From Micropterix aruncella (taxonomy: Eukaryota > Arthropoda > Insecta > Lepidoptera > Micropterigidae): a DNA stretch of 64,000 nt. Position numbers and translations under genes: made by a program. Numbering within the stretch: position 1 is the stretch's first letter; every line of letters starts with the position of its first letter. The notes under the pieces are model-generated. The model did not search any database, was not told where the DNA came from, and was given only the letters and a program-made list of their open reading frames with translations. Positions 48,231-61,778 of the stretch are shown piece by piece. The stretch lies in NCBI GenBank assembly GCA_944548615.1, contig OX155963.1, positions 19,896,261 through 19,960,260 of the forward strand, written 5' to 3'.

Positions 48231-49769
48231 ATGCGTGCTCGCGTGCGTCGCAATCGTGAGCTAGAGCTATCACGCATGCGCGCAGCGGCGACTGTCATTT
48301 ACCACCAAACGTCAAACAGTGTTAAAAAAGGCACTTAACCTAAAATATGAATGCATCTCTGGAAAAAACACACATTTTTATTTGATAGTAAATGTTTTTC
48401 GTAAAAACAAAAGCTTTTGTCACAAAACATATAATTGTTCATACTTGTGATTTTCAAGTATTCAAATTCGACAGACAAAAGTTGTCGTTACCTTTCGAGC
48501 CGCCGAAAAGTTTGCGAAGCGAAATTAAAGAAATCGCACGAAAACGGCAAAATCGTACAAAAACGGCTGGGGCGCAGTTGAAACGTTTAACTCATTACGT
48601 TTTATAGGAGCGTAATGATGTCATTTCGATACGAACAAGAAGTTAAAAGGCCGCCAGTTATACTTCGCTAAATCAGCGCGAAAGCGAAGTCAATAGAGAA
48701 CGCTAAAGTTATAAAATCACTCTGCTGGACTTACAAATAGCTTATAAATTGTCAATGGGACTTAAGTCCGGCGGGTTTCCTGGCCATTCAAGCCACACGA
48801 GCCATTTATTTTCGAAATAATCCTTCATTACCTTGACTATGGCATGGGGCTACATTTTGCTTGAAGATCGCACGCACGCACGCACTACAATAGATACTCC
48901 ACTGAACGGAAACCGCTTAAAATTAAGCTATGAATTGTTTCTTTTAAAAAAAACATATATTTTGTGGCGTTCTGCAAAGTTCTGTATTTTGTTTCTATTT
49001 ATCCAAAGTTTAAGCATTCACTGCAGATACACTTTGCTTGTAATCCCCAGCGTTTTCAAGCTTTCAGTCTTGCTTCGAAAGCCTCCATGTGAAAGCACTG
49101 GCCATATCCCACGAGTGGAAGTCGTCTGAAAGATTAGGCGGGCTGTTTACAGGACGGGGAGGCAAAGTGAGGCTGTAAAGCGTCGACTTATTAACATGTC
49201 TGTCGAAGCGGAGTGGAAGTGGAGGGCGGCTTTATAATACCCGTGGTGATCGTTGCCTGGCATCGTCTATTCTAGTACATCCGTCCGTTGTCAATTTACT
49301 GGGTACTGACTTACATACATAGTTATTTTAATATTAGTTATATCGCCATGCCTGCCAAGCGACTATGTCGTCTCTTACTAATAGAGGATAAGGGGGCATT
49401 TTGGATTAACATAAAATTTTATCTATTAAAATATTATGAGTGCGGCTTGTGTATGAGATGTAAAAAATTACAGCTATCTAAGTCCAATATTTCGAGATTG
49501 ATATTGGACTTAGAGAGTTTTTTTTAAATACAGCTTTGTATAAAATCCAGCCAAGCTTAGGGCTTACCTGCTGGAGATTATGATAGGGCGACTTTCAGTG
49601 CAACTTTAGTGGCCATTTTGACCATATTATAATATATCTGCTGCATTATCTGCTACATTAGTAAGGATTAGTCGGCACAGAAAGCCACCCCTTTGATAAT
49701 ATTTACATAAAAAAGAAGATGAACGTACTTAATGTTAATAAAATAAAATATGAATCTTAATCGTATCAT
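48231..49769. other. Unassigned spacer
   Basis: No family match for the short ORFs here. A small hairpin (TAAGTCCAATAT / ATATTGGACTTA) lies at about 49478-49514. Confidence 0.35.
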
Positions 49770-50030
49770 TTACACGTGTGTTTCACTTTCACTTATTTTA
49801 AAGCTAACAATTTTTAATTCCTTTTTTTGTTTTCTTGTACATTTTTTATAAGTTTTTAAATTTAGAGGAATTTTGTTGAATATATGAGGGATTAGCCAAT
49901 TCAATCTTCTTTTGCCATAAAGGTTGCGAAAAGTAGGGACGAGTAGCCGTTCATTTTGTATCTTTCTAGTGCTGTGTTTATGTTGGACATAAATTCGGAA
50001 CTCAGTCTCGAAATATTGAACTGTCAATTT
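49770..50030 (-). mobile_element. LINE ORF C-terminal fragment
   Basis: Minus frame LLVPTFRNLYGKRRLNWLIP, HIFNKIPLNLKTYKK resembles the YGKRS...P.LWN.LP ending of Jockey/RTEX-type LINE ORFs. Confidence 0.5.
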
Positions 50031-50169
50031 ATAAATAAATAATACATTAGCTGGTAATATGTCACAATAATTGAAAAGTCCTATTTGGTCGTTTCTGAAT
50101 TTATTTTGAATCTTGTTTGGAACTATTATTTTTAAAATACGGTGTTGCAGAGATGTGATGCGCGATATA

Positions 50170-50385
50170 TCCTACTAATATTATAAACGCGAAAGTTTGT
50201 ATGTATGTATGGATGTTTGTTACTCTTTCACGCAAAAACTACTGTATGGATTTTGATGAAACTTTACAATAATATAGTTTACACATCAGAATAACACATA
50301 GGCTATTTATAAAGATATATAGTTTTCTATCATCATTATCACAATTTTTCATCACCACGCGGGTGAAACCGCTGGGCGCAGCTAG
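50170..50385 (+). mobile_element. Non-autonomous Helitron (216 bp)
   Basis: Starts TCCTACTAATATTATAAACG after an A. It ends with a GC-rich hairpin (AACCGCTGGGCGCAGC) and CTAG before a T, as in Helitrons inserting between A and T. It contains TTTCACGCAAAAACTACTG, common in lepidopteran copies. Confidence 0.7.
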
Positions 50386-50439
50386 TAAGATTTAAATGTG
50401 TTGACGTAGGTTGTAATTCCATATGCAATAATAGATTCG

Positions 50440-51615
50440 ACCAGGGCAAAATACAGACTAGCGCGCCCCCCGGTAGATCGATCTCAAACACAACTTTCTA
50501 CTATCACTAAATGACCTTTATGCCATATTTTAGCTCAATCGGATGAAGCTTTTATGCGTTATCGTGGAGGAGTACGCACACAAAGACAGACACACAGCCA
50601 GACAGACAGAATTCATTCTGAAAATGGTTTTACCGTCTCAGTGGGCTCAGAATAGATATATCCGTCTTCATCACGAAAAAAAAATTTGCGCGTTTACAAT
50701 ACATTCCCTCCTGTTCGGTCGGTAAGACGAGAAAGAAAAAAAAAATCGATTGTGTCACACTTTCCCGGAAAGTAGCCAAGGACTTATTTCATTTGAATAA
50801 TAATTTCATAAATAAAATCGCTGAGCGCCATCTTTCGGTCGGCGGTCGAATCCGGTTGGGTGCCATTGCGGCACCTCGGGCCGCGCGGTTCGTTTTTCGA
50901 CTAGCCTCGGGCGGCGCCGTTAATATTTAATTAAAAGACATGGTGAAATTTCAATATTATATTAGTGCAGCTTGTATATGAGATAATAAAACCAAAATTT
51001 TACAATGTGATTTCGGCCCAACAAGGCATCTGTGTACCTAATTTTAAGTCTCTAAGATCAATATTTCGAGTATGATTTATGAAATTTTAGCGCATTCACA
51101 ATACTTCCCTCCTCGTCGGTTCGTGGGTCGGGAGAGTCGCCGTGAAATTCGCCATCGAAAATTCTAATTACGAACGAGCGACACAACGCAATGAAGGTTT
51201 ATATTTCGAACGTGCGTCGCCGCTTATTTATAAATTCCAATCGCAAGCGCGCGGCACCGCAAATTTAAATACTCGATTGTGCCATGCATTTGCATGGCGG
51301 AATTTAAATATTATTAGTGCAGCTTATATATGAGATATTCCAAACAAAATTCGCTATGTCCTCGGCTCAACAAGGCATCTGTGTATCAAATTTCAAGTCT
51401 CTAAGACCAATATTTCGAGGATTATATAGGAGTAAGGGCGCCCCCTGGCGGACCGATTTCACCCACAGCCTTTTCAACTCTTGCCATGACCAATTGATAC
51501 CTGCATGCCAAATTTCAGCTTAATCGGATTAAGCGTTTGGGCGCTATAGTGAAGGAATACATACAGACAGACAGACAGACAGAACCACGATAGACTTCAA
51601 CCTGGAAATGGTCTA
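50440..51615 (+). repeat. Interspersed repeat family 1, three overlapping partial copies
   Basis: Breaks near 50770 and 51110 separate copies, each with CGGCCCAACAAGGCATCTGT or GCGCCCCCTGG and ending in GACAGACAGACAGA runs. No ORF. Confidence 0.65.
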
Positions 51616-51633
51616 AATTATCCCAGGGGATAT

Positions 51634-51934
51634 TGGGCCCGATTGCGTTTCTTTGTGAACTAAAACTAAAATCAGTTCAAGCGAACGAGACAGAGCAATA
51701 CGTTAGAGTGGAATATGAAACGAACGATCGTCGATAAATACTACCTGCTGAACTTATACTCGTCCGAATAAATTCGAGCATATTTCGTGCGGTGTAAGAT
51801 TTGAGCTTGGCGGGCAGTTTTAATGCGAAAAAGTGACAACCAGTCATCTCACACTCCGCTCTAGCGTATTGCTCCGTCTCGTTCACATGGACAAATTTCC
51901 GATTTTAGTTCACGAAGAAACGCAATCGAGCCCA
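51634..51934. mobile_element. MITE with about 80-bp inverted ends
   Basis: TGGGCCCGATTGCGTTTCTT on the left; the complement AAGAAACGCAATCGAGCCCA on the right. ACGAGACAGAGCAATACG is mirrored by CGTATTGCTCCGTCTCGT deeper in. Confidence 0.75.
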
Positions 51935-52470
51935 TTGTTTCACAATACATTATCTTCTTGTCGGGTGGTCGGTCGCGAAAGTAATTAAAAAGGTATATGT
52001 AGCAAAGGTTTTCCGGCTCGGTAGGCAGTGCTATAATATGCCTTTATGCGGTGTACGCCACTGGACCAGAGATCCAATTTTGGTCTAATTGTAGAGACTG
52101 TATTTCTAGACGTCTAATTTATTAAATTACCACAATGATTACCCAACCCAACCCTAAATACATTAATTCAACGGCTGGAATGTAAGTCGAGGAAAAAATA
52201 ACATCTTCCTGTTACATGTAGGGTCGCGTGGGGGGAAATAAGAGTTCCGGAATTGCGGTACACACAAGAGTACTTGTAAGGGAGTTGGTATAAAAGGAGA
52301 CGGTGTAATATACGCACGATAAAGGGTGCGCGCGTATACTATAAATACAAAAGGGCGTAATGACGCTTGGCACGAGGGGAAAATACGGCCCAAATATACA
52401 TCGCAGGCAAGCTGGGGCAAGAGCGGGTTTACGACTTGCTCTGGGCCAAGCCTTCCTCCCTCCTTCGAAT
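51935..52470. other. Spacer between MITEs
   Basis: No recognised exon or element. The long minus ORF over 52212-52832 owes its plausible part to the Harbinger-like element to the right. Confidence 0.35.
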
Positions 52471-52925
52471 GGTGGGTATCCATCAGGTTTGCGCATCAAC
52501 TCTGCTCCGCGCATCTGCAACTGTTCATCAACGAGTGCTCCGCAGTTTAATTCGAACGTTGAGCGAACATGTCCTCGCCAGAATGTATTTTTAAATTTCT
52601 CATCCTTCGGATCCCACAGCACTGCATAATTTCTGTACTCCTCAATTAGAGCTAGACATTTCTCTTCGGGCCACTTCATAGCGATGGATTCGCATTTACT
52701 CAACGTCGAACGTGATGCGCGAGATGTATCCACCAACGTCTCACTTTGCTCATGTCCACGAACGCACTGCGCATCACTTTGTGTTCGCGCATTTACCGCC
52801 ACCGCGTGGAGCGCTCGCCGCGGAGCGTGCATCGATGCACGCTCCAGGAGCGCTAACGTATTTATTACTGAAGCAGTTGCAGGTGCGCGGAGCAGAGTTG
52901 GTGCGCGAACCTAATGGATACCCAC
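52471..52925. mobile_element. Harbinger-like MITE with MADF fragment, copy 1
   Basis: Ends GGTGGGTATCCATCAGGTTT and (complement) GTGGGTATCCATTAGGTTC, each followed by CTCTGCTCCGCGCA repeats. The minus frame from 52679 (MKWPEEKCLALIEEYRNYAV, then WDPKDEKFKNTFW) is the start of a MADF domain. Sister copy at 61982-62475. Confidence 0.7.
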
Positions 52926-52947
52926 ATTTACAACTGGTGCACACGGC

Positions 52948-53717
52948 CCGTATTCCGTTTCTCGCGGGCTTAAACTAAGCTGGTGCTAAAAATTAAGAAC
53001 TTAAGCACCTTCGTTATTTTGTTGGTATTCCGTTTCATCAAAATTAAGAACCGGTCTTAAATCTTAAAATTTCCGTTTTGTCTATGGCCATTCTAAAGCG
53101 GGGTCTTAATTTTGACAGCTCGCCGCCCGGTCAGTCGCCCGATCGCTCTACGCCGCGCCGTTTCGTGTTTGTGTGTCGATTCGCGTTTTCGTTTGTTTTG
53201 AAATAAAATGGCAAACAATAATAAAGAAAATGTGCCTAAACAAGAATATACAGGGCGATTTATCATAACCTACAAAAAAAATACACAGGATTTTCAGGGC
53301 AAGATATAGTACCTATGAATAAACGAGTACTTACGACAATCTGCGCTCATCATCCCTTCTTCGATTTAAAAGCCAATGCTGAGCAAACATCTTTGAAAAT
53401 TGCAACGCGAAAAGTCTTCGGAATCACAAGCAAAAACAAGTTACATGGCTGTCAGAAGAAGACTGATCGATTTTAGACCGTTCTTAGATAAGACCCCGAA
53501 CAAGACCCATCCGCCATGATAGTTGTAGAAACGGAATACCAAAAAGGATCTCGACGGTGCTTAACGTCAATTTAGGTACCAGATGATCTCTACATAAGCA
53601 CGCGCCAGTTAGGACCCATGAAAGGGAATACCAAAATGTCACTTCAAAATTAAGCGTCGTTTTAGCGCCTTTTTAGACGCTAATTTAGGCACTTGCGAGA
53701 AACGGAATACGGGCCAG
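52948..53717. mobile_element. TIR element with short 5' ORF fragment (770 bp)
   Basis: GGCCCGTATTCCGTTTCTCGC at the left and its exact complement at the right (53697-53717). Inside, a plus frame starts at 53209 (MANNNKENVPKQEYTGRFII) and stops after about 33 codons. GTATTCCGTTTC is repeated subterminally. Superfamily not identified. Confidence 0.65.
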
Positions 53718-55059
53718 TGGCGGATTTGCAGTCTTGGCCGCCCTAGGCCCCATGCCATGTATCAGGTACCAGCCGCCCCTTTCTCAGCACTCATCATATA
53801 GACTACATAATGAATATATTTTTTGCCAACTTTTATCGAAATCCATTCAACATCAGTTAAGTATAATATCTGCTAGTTTGTATTTTTTCGAGGATTCAGG
53901 GATAATTGCACATTTAAATAAAACATTTCAAACGGTGTTAGGTTTTATTTATTTAAATAACTAAAGGTTATTCTCATACAAGATATGATAAGTATTTTAC
54001 AATGTGTTACAAAACTCGTCTGGACTTAAGCGCAGAAAAATCATTAATTAAATCTTCGCAATCCAATTTCCTTAAAAAATTAGCTTCTATGTTAAGCAAA
54101 GCAAGATCGTTTAACCTTTGCTCCGTCATCAGACAGCAGACTTAGAGACAGGACAATCTACTGTCTAGCTCCACCAACAAGCCCGTTAGAGGCCAACGCT
54201 TTATTGCGAGGCACCGGGAAAGATAACCAGCGGGTAGCCTCGTCCCCTACCTACCAGTTTTAGAAGGATATCTCCGTCTGGAGTTAAGTTTCAGGATACC
54301 TTCGACCTCCCGACTGGTTACGGGTCCAAAGTCGCTAAACGCGGCCTCTACCTGTTGTATTACAGCGGTAATTCAATTTGAATTTATCGCGGACCTGGGC
54401 GTCCTTTGCCCGTAGTGCCACAAGGGGTCGGGTGGCCAAAGGTCGTTTCAAGAGTGTTATGACAACAGGTGAACATCCACCCCCGCTATATAACATAAAT
54501 ATATCGTGTTTAGTGTCAAATGAAAGGTCTGTTTGAGTGAATTCCGGAAATATACTTCTATCTATATGGATAAATACATACACCACAAATATTTCAATAC
54601 CATCACTTTCTGTAACGGCAGTCGTGATTTTTATTCTTTTTAATAAATATTATCTTATTAGCATTCTTCTTTCATTCAACGCATAGTAACATAATACGTT
54701 TGACATAATAAATAATATAAATATTAGAAAATATCTGAGAAGTATATAACTTTTTTAGTGATAGTTTCACATTTGTGATTAGCAAGCCTTTGTGTGAAAA
54801 CGACCCTCGTTTGCAAAACTATCGCTATGCGAGTTATAAAACGATACAGGCACGCCAGTAGGTAATAATAAAAACTTTCAGTAAAATTCATGGCATTTTT
54901 GCTGTGTTTTACAATCGCCTGTCGTAGGCAATGGCGCCGGCTTTTTATCGCGGCTTTATAGCTTCAGTTCAAAGCAATAAACAGTCATGAGCAATATTGT
55001 ATAGTTAAGAATTTAAACTGTCTTGTCTGTCTTGAAACAGTCCTATTTTGTAAACATAC
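53718..55059. other. Repeat-bearing spacer
   Basis: CAGTGGCGGATTTGCAGTCT at 53714 onward looks like another element start. The block at 54540-54600 (ATATGGATAAATACATACAC) mirrors 46160-46200. No host exon seen. Confidence 0.35.
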
Positions 55060-55640
55060 ACTGAGAAAAATATAACGCTGTAATGCACAGAAATACCCAT
55101 GTTTCAAGAGGGATTACGTATACAACATGGACTGTACTTCATACGTATAAATTAACATGACGTGACGTGACGGTATTTACCATGTCACGGGTAGACCCAT
55201 TCCAGTAATGATATTGCCCTACGCTGTATTGTAGCAATTATACGTATATAATGAGAATTTCCACTGCCGTAATCAAGTAACAAACATATTTTAATGAAAT
55301 TACATACCAATGTCTGGATGAATCAGAATTATTTATAGATGTATCCGTACTTATGTAGTTCGCAACAACCTAGAATGGTGTTTCAACATTTTAATTTTGC
55401 CGTCTCTTTTGAAACGATGGCCCAACAAAATGTAATGCTATTTCATACGTAAGTTCGTAAGTCGGAAAATGAATCATGTTGAAGCTAAACTGAACATGTT
55501 GATACATATAATCTAGTAATGCAGTTTCAACAAAATTCCTTGTAATTCAATAAAATTACGATTGAAACATTATTCTGTATAAAACCGTAATAGCAAAATG
55601 GTAATGTAATAAGAAATTCAATATTTTTGTCAGTGTAATC
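55060..55640. mobile_element. MITE with ACACTGAGAAAAATAT ends, copy 2 (inverted)
   Basis: Left ACACTGAGAAAAATATAACG; right the complement of TACACTGACAAAAATATTG. Internal order is the reverse complement of 46798-47235. Confidence 0.65.
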
Positions 55641-57340
55641 AATAGTCTTTTATTCAACCAAAATTGCAAATACAGTTGGATATGCCATAATGCTAATTGT
55701 TTAAAACAAAATAAACAAAATATAAATGTAAAAAATATATATGTTTTTAAAAGTCAAAGAAATCAATAGCCAAAAACTAAAGCAGCGAATAATCAGTAGA
55801 AATAATACTAAAAATAACCAAAGTCAGACCAAATAAAAGATAAATGGTCAATAATCACGTACGTAAAACGACAATAATTATAATGAATAATCAAGCATTC
55901 TCAACTTATTACTACGAGGTTTACCTCGTACGTTTTAATATAAGAATAATAGAGGTATCTTAGACAAATGATATCATTTTTCATATTAAACATGTACCTA
56001 TATTAGAGATATTGTAAAATTTTTTCGAGGTATCTTTTCATATCTATCTTTTATCTTATAAATAACACGTGTGATGAGTCAGTATTTAACATTCGAATAT
56101 ATTTAGTTCTTAATCTCATATTTTCTGGACTGGAAGAGGTCAATAAGTGTAGAGGAGAGGGGAAAACTTCAGGATTGCCCCACTATACTACACCCTCAAC
56201 ATAGGAAAACGAGTTAAGTGAATACGAAAACCTAGACACTCTAAGGTAATCCGGAGAATTCCCTGTAATTTGCGCTGATGAGAAATTCCCGCATAAATTC
56301 CCGAGTCGTCTTAAATTCCTAGAGTTCCTGTAAATTCGCTCGCAGCCTAGAAATTGTGGAATGCGACGAATATAAACGCAAACACTCGATTACATAAACG
56401 GAGAGTTGAGAGAAATAGATAAGTCAACGAAATTGAATACGATCGAATAACGTCCGTTGTCCGCTGTCTATATTAAGGACCAGTGACAGGCAATTGGCAC
56501 TTCCCATAAGGGTGATATTAACATTCCTACAAATCTATACTAATATTATAAAGAAGTAATGTTTGTAAGTTTGTATGTAGAGGGTAATCTCCGAAACTAT
56601 CAATCCGATTTCAAAAATTTCTTCACTAATAGAAAGGTCCATTATCGACAAGTGCTATAGGCTATATTTTATTGCGATAAATATTGGTTTTCAATACGAA
56701 ATCAAGATATTTATAAATCAAGTTAGAAAAATGAGCTGGCTAGTTGCTTTATCGGCGTGCGCTGACGAAACGGTTTGATATTTGTAAAATCAATATACAA
56801 CATAAACATTGGCCTCAAAGAGATCTATACAAAAGTCAGCGACAACATATATCCAACTTTTATATTTAAGCTACAATAACTGCTTTTATGAATTAAAAAA
56901 AAAGAACAAAATAAAGTAGCTGTAGTTTGTTGAAGACATTAACAATAAAATATGAATCCTTATCAAAATAAATAAATCCACTATCACGGGTGTTATATCG
57001 AGATAAAATTAGCCATGTACTGTAACTTTTTAGGTGGAATAGTTTTAGAGATATCATGAAATAAGTAACGCGGGCAAGCACCTCGAAATATTCTCGAATA
57101 CACCTTACTCAAATTAACAACTCGATTCGAAAGTTTACGAAGCTGCGGGCTAGTGATTCTATAAAGGGGTATGTAGACAAAGACCCAAGGTATGATTTAA
57201 ACAACATATATGTATACCGCATTATGCTCTATACAGCGAGAAATCCACAAATGAAAATTGGTAATAATGCTCAAAAAGGCTTTTCCAGTGGATATCATAA
57301 TAAAAATTAAAGGTAAAAGAGGATTTTTACAAAACAAACT
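55641..57340. other. AT-rich spacer with a Helitron-type 5' end
   Basis: TCTATACTAATATTATAAAG at 56537 is a typical lepidopteran Helitron-like left end, but no matching right end was found. Otherwise nothing recognised. Confidence 0.35.
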
Positions 57341-57349
57341 TTACTTTTT

Positions 57350-57640
57350 ACCAGGGGGTACCAGTGACAATCTTCCAGCTCCATCTTCAAACCCTCCTCA
57401 TCATGTGTAATGGGAAGCACTCATGACAACAAAACAAACGAGCCTAAATTCGACTATCTTAGCAATTTTCATCAGGTAGTTCCAAAGGCAATCTTCCAGC
57501 TCCATCTTCAGGCTCTCATCATTACGTGTAATGAAAAGTGCTCATGATAACAAAACATACTAGCCCAAATTTAACTGTCCTACCGTTTGCCATCAGGGAG
57601 TTTCTGTCCCTACATCCCGGCTCTATCATCAAATTAGCCT
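57350..57640 (+). repeat. About 124-bp tandem repeat, 2.5 units
   Basis: CAATCTTCCAGCTCCATCTT recurs near 57369 and 57492. CATGTGTAATGGGAAGCACT pairs with ACGTGTAATGAAAAGTGCT. No ORF. Confidence 0.7.
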
Positions 57641-57779
57641 ATGGTACCATAATATTGCATTGTCACCAAACTTACGTAAGTATGCCACATTTCAGCTGAA
57701 CGGGATGTATAAGTAGTTAAAAAAATGGTTTGAAAATTTTGAAACGGACAACTTACATAGAAACATTGCAAGTTATAAT

Positions 57780-59125
57780 ATATAGCTTGTAATAATCGCT
57801 ATATTTGAAATGATTTTTTTTCGTTAACTAAGAATCCAAAGAGTTGAATAACACTCTAAACAAATTAAAAAAACTTTCGATCGTTTGGTTGAATTTTTTT
57901 AGAGCTCCTATTTTTGCTGAAAAAAAGTGCCGAATTTGATTGAAAAACCAATGATTTTGGAAAAAAGTGAACGCTTTTAGAGGATTCATTAACTTACTGA
58001 CTATACGTTGACACTGGCATATGCTATTTAAAAAAAAAATAAATCGTCGTATAATATGGGTTATTAGAATGCTCAATGCCGTACTACGTTTTGGCAAGTA
58101 GGATTTTACTATGAAACGTAACGTGTAGATGCACTCATAGGCGCTGAAGAGTCACCAAATCGCACTATGGCATTGATCAATCTAACAACCTATATATTCA
58201 ATGGTATAACTAACTATTATTATAAAATTTTCGTAGTTAAAACATTATTCGTTATATAATTTATTTTGATTTTGCGATATTACGCTTAGGGTAGTAGTCC
58301 TCTTTAACAAGAATCTAAAACATAAGAATTTATAACTTTGCGGAACTTACATACATTTTAGTACTGCGGCAAGCAGACAAGAGAGCCCATTTTCTACCGC
58401 AGCGATATCTCATTTCTACAGCTTACCACGAGTCTCATTGTATTTACATATTTTCATTTATACAACAACACCGTAATAATTAATAATTGCACATGGCAGA
58501 TTTTAACATCGTAAACGCCATACAGCAGCCAGATTTTAATTGCGATTAACGCCCGGAATTGCCCAATTCTCCTGCACGAGGTTGCAATAATAGCTACAGT
58601 CGCTTTTACGTAACCTAGTTTAGTGTATGCTATACACGAGTTAACACTTCAAAGTTGCCCGCACTTTTCTACAATCTATTTATATTTCTTTCTTTCTTTA
58701 TTTTATCACTTATAACTTTATTTATATTATTTAATCGAATTTTATATTATATTTATTGCCGATTATATAATTGAATTGCATTGTATTTATTATATTATCT
58801 TTTAATATTTATTATTATTATTGTTATTATTTTATTGAAGACCGCATTTTAGGGCAATTAAATGTTATTAGCTTTTTTATTGTACATAATTGATTGTAAT
58901 ATTAGAGTCCTGTCCACCCTAGAACGGGCTACTCCCAGTCGGGTGACAGAATAAAAAAAGCAAAAGGTTAAGGTTTTGCCACTCGGTTCATGTTATTTTT
59001 GTAAGCAAGTCAATGTTTTATAGTAATTAATTCTTAAATAAATAACATAAATAAACCACATTACTAATATAGCATTCAATGTAAAACACGGCTATAATAA
59101 GAGAAATAAACACGATCTCCAAACA
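57780..59125. other. AT-rich spacer
   Basis: Fragments around 58060-58200 resemble 60390-60500 (TAGGATTTTACTATGAAA, AACGTGTAGATG). No exon recognised. Confidence 0.35.
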
Positions 59126-59129
59126 CCCA

Positions 59130-59828
59130 AGCCAAATGTAACTCTATTTTCAAAAGGAATGTTATACAACTCGATAAAAATCTATAATCACCTACCTGCA
59201 AATATTACAGAGTTGAAGGGAAAAGGGTTTTCTACGCATTGAAGTAATGGCTTATCGAAAAAAGCTTTTACACGTTAAATGAATATTTCTCCTAATATAG
59301 TATTGTGGGCATGCATTTTTTACAATAATTCGATTAGGAAGATTACACATTTTAAATTATATACATTTCCTTTTTATATGCGGATTTTTATTTATTCCTT
59401 GATTATTTTTATTATTCCTTTATTTTTTGTATTCTTGGTGAATTATTTTTATTTATTTTTTCTACTGTTAATGCTACCTTTTTAATCCGGTATGTTTCAA
59501 TTATTTCACGTTGAATCAATTTTTAATGTTATTTCAGGCCAATCAATAAATATTACGAATCTTCAATATCAAAAAATGTTAGTATGTATTTTGTTTTTTT
59601 TATTTTTTTATGATTTAATTTTATTGTAATTAATGCCATTTGCTAGATATTTTAGGTAGAATAATGAATAATGCTATGAATTAATTGATTATTACTAAAC
59701 TTAGAAAATAATTGAAATTGTCAATCTGTTGCGATAATAGGGAATTATGAGACATAATCTACTGCATTATCACTATAAATGTGACACCATAATTCAGACA
59801 ATAAATATATTTCATTTCATTTCATAAT
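59130..59828 (+). mobile_element. LINE 3' end with (ATTTC)n tail
   Basis: Plus frame KPNVTLFSKGMLYNSIKIYN, HLPANITELKGKG resembles Jockey-type ORF ends. The 3' end has ACAATAAATATATTTCATTTC repeats at 59805-59825. Confidence 0.5.
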
Positions 59829-61778
59829 ATTTTATTTTTGGCTTCCCAGAAAAAACAACTACAGCTGTTCACAATGCATTTTACACCATTATCATTTTAT
59901 TTTATTTTTTCATTTATTTTATTATTATTCGTGAAATATACAGCTTTATCAATACATTATATACAAAATGATTACATTTCAAGGACAAAGCTAATTAGAT
60001 AATCCCACTTTTTTTTACACATTAAAAAAAAATTTAAGACACATAGGGAGAGGTAGGAAGGGAGGAGTCATAATAAGTAAATAAAGAACAATGGCCAAAA
60101 ATGTACGGAAGCTGGGCCCACCTCTCCAATAACATTTATGACTACTACAATTTACCTCAATTATGAGCCGTTTCGGAGTTTTGAAGTTCGGAATCTTCTT
60201 AAATATGGCTAATTACACGAAAACCCCGATACCAATTATTTATTTAAAATATATTATTTGCAGTGAAGATCCATAACAGATAGCATATTATGATGTACGG
60301 TCACTGGGCACACCGTGTTGAACAGTGCCAGTTGGGTTGTCAAGGATGGAATGACCTATTAGAAATTGTAACAATTGTTACCAAACGCATTACCATTGAT
60401 TATATTGTATAGCGTATTAGATTGCTAAACGTTGTTCTACAATTTGGCAACTAAGATTTTACTACGAAAGACAACGTGCAGATGGCACTCGTAGTTCCAA
60501 AAATTGCTTAATCTTCACTAGTTATGTTCTATATGGCGGCTTTCGTGGTTAACAGACTGGCGGCGCATTGTAGGTGGCGCTTTAAACACGCCTATACGGT
60601 ATACAATAAGAATATAATACCAAACGAATTTTTAAATCATAGCTATTATTATTTTAATATTATTTAGAAAAAGACGTAATTTTTTTATTTGGTATACAGG
60701 TTTCAAGACGACTTACTCACTTTAATACGTAATTACTCACTTTAATGTTTAGATAGACTAATATATTGCATTCTATCCCTCCGTATTATTTCTGTAATGA
60801 AATCATCGTATATAAAAATGCGATAGATGGCACTAATAATTTAATGTTATTGGTTCAATTAAATTGGACAACGATAATTTTGTTACATGGTTAGAGTATT
60901 CGCTGAATCTTATGTATTGTTGAGCGGCGATTCCAAATATGAAGTCAGACATTCTCTACCGGCTTTAGTTTTTAGCAATCGCCCATCTTACTTCTCTAGA
61001 AAAGACATGGCACGAACTATGCTGAATCATTATATTCAGAAACAGACCAAAAAGAGAAACATTGGCTGTAGGAAAGACGAACGTTGTGAGCCAAACACTA
61101 CTAAGACCTGAAGAAGTTTACCTGTATAATCCTAATCCCCTGAGTTGCAAAACCGCTGAAAGGGACCATTATGTGTAATGCGACGGCCCACTTGAACACC
61201 ATTCCAGAAGATACATTTCATAGTGGTTACAGAAAAAAACGGTCAATGTCAATTTCATTGTGAAAAAAAAACTAAAGGCATCCATCCTGTGATGTGTTCC
61301 CAAACGAATCAAAGCATGAATTGATTTTCGAAAGAAAGATCATAGCCTGCCCTTAAATGAAGGGAGAAGAAAACGTGTGACGGGAAAAAGTGATCAAGAT
61401 CCACGCCGTGACGGTGGAATTTGGTAATTCTTTCCCGACAGGTCCAAAGGTGGAGTACCTCGATGACCCTCCGGTTGACGCTGAGAAGAAACTGTGATGG
61501 GAAATACTGATCAAGGCCAATTATTTTGTGAATTTAAGTAAAATGTATTTTTTAAGAAAGTCAAATATGTTTTATCCTTATTCAAACCCTTGCTAAAGCG
61601 ATATTTTTTAAGTTAGTAAATTAAAAAAATGTAATTACCAAATATTAAAAAAAGTTAATATTGAGCACAATTTCCCGTAACCCTTCAAGTTTTTCACTAT
61701 GGTGGAACTGCTGAAAGCCAATTGTGTGAATTGCCAATTGGGACTGCTTTGTAGAGGACTACAGTAATTTATTTTTAA
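59829..61778. other. Repeat-bearing spacer
   Basis: Holds the second copy of the 28010-28450 repeat at about 60400-60850. The 74-codon plus frame at 60887-61111 (MVRVFAESYVLLSGD) matches no family I know and lacks splice or promoter context. Confidence 0.35.

Noticed and set aside
48392..48607. Plus ORF ending SLRSEIKEIARKRQNRTKTA as a small gene
   Set aside because: No recognised family, no splice or promoter context, flanked by repeats.
52212..52832. 206-aa minus ORF as a host MADF gene
   Set aside because: The MADF part lies inside a TIR-bounded repeated element and runs into unrelated sequence, and the sister copy at 62225 is broken.
60887..61111. 74-aa plus ORF as a gene
   Set aside because: No family match and it follows directly on an interspersed repeat. 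Probably chance or transposon debris.
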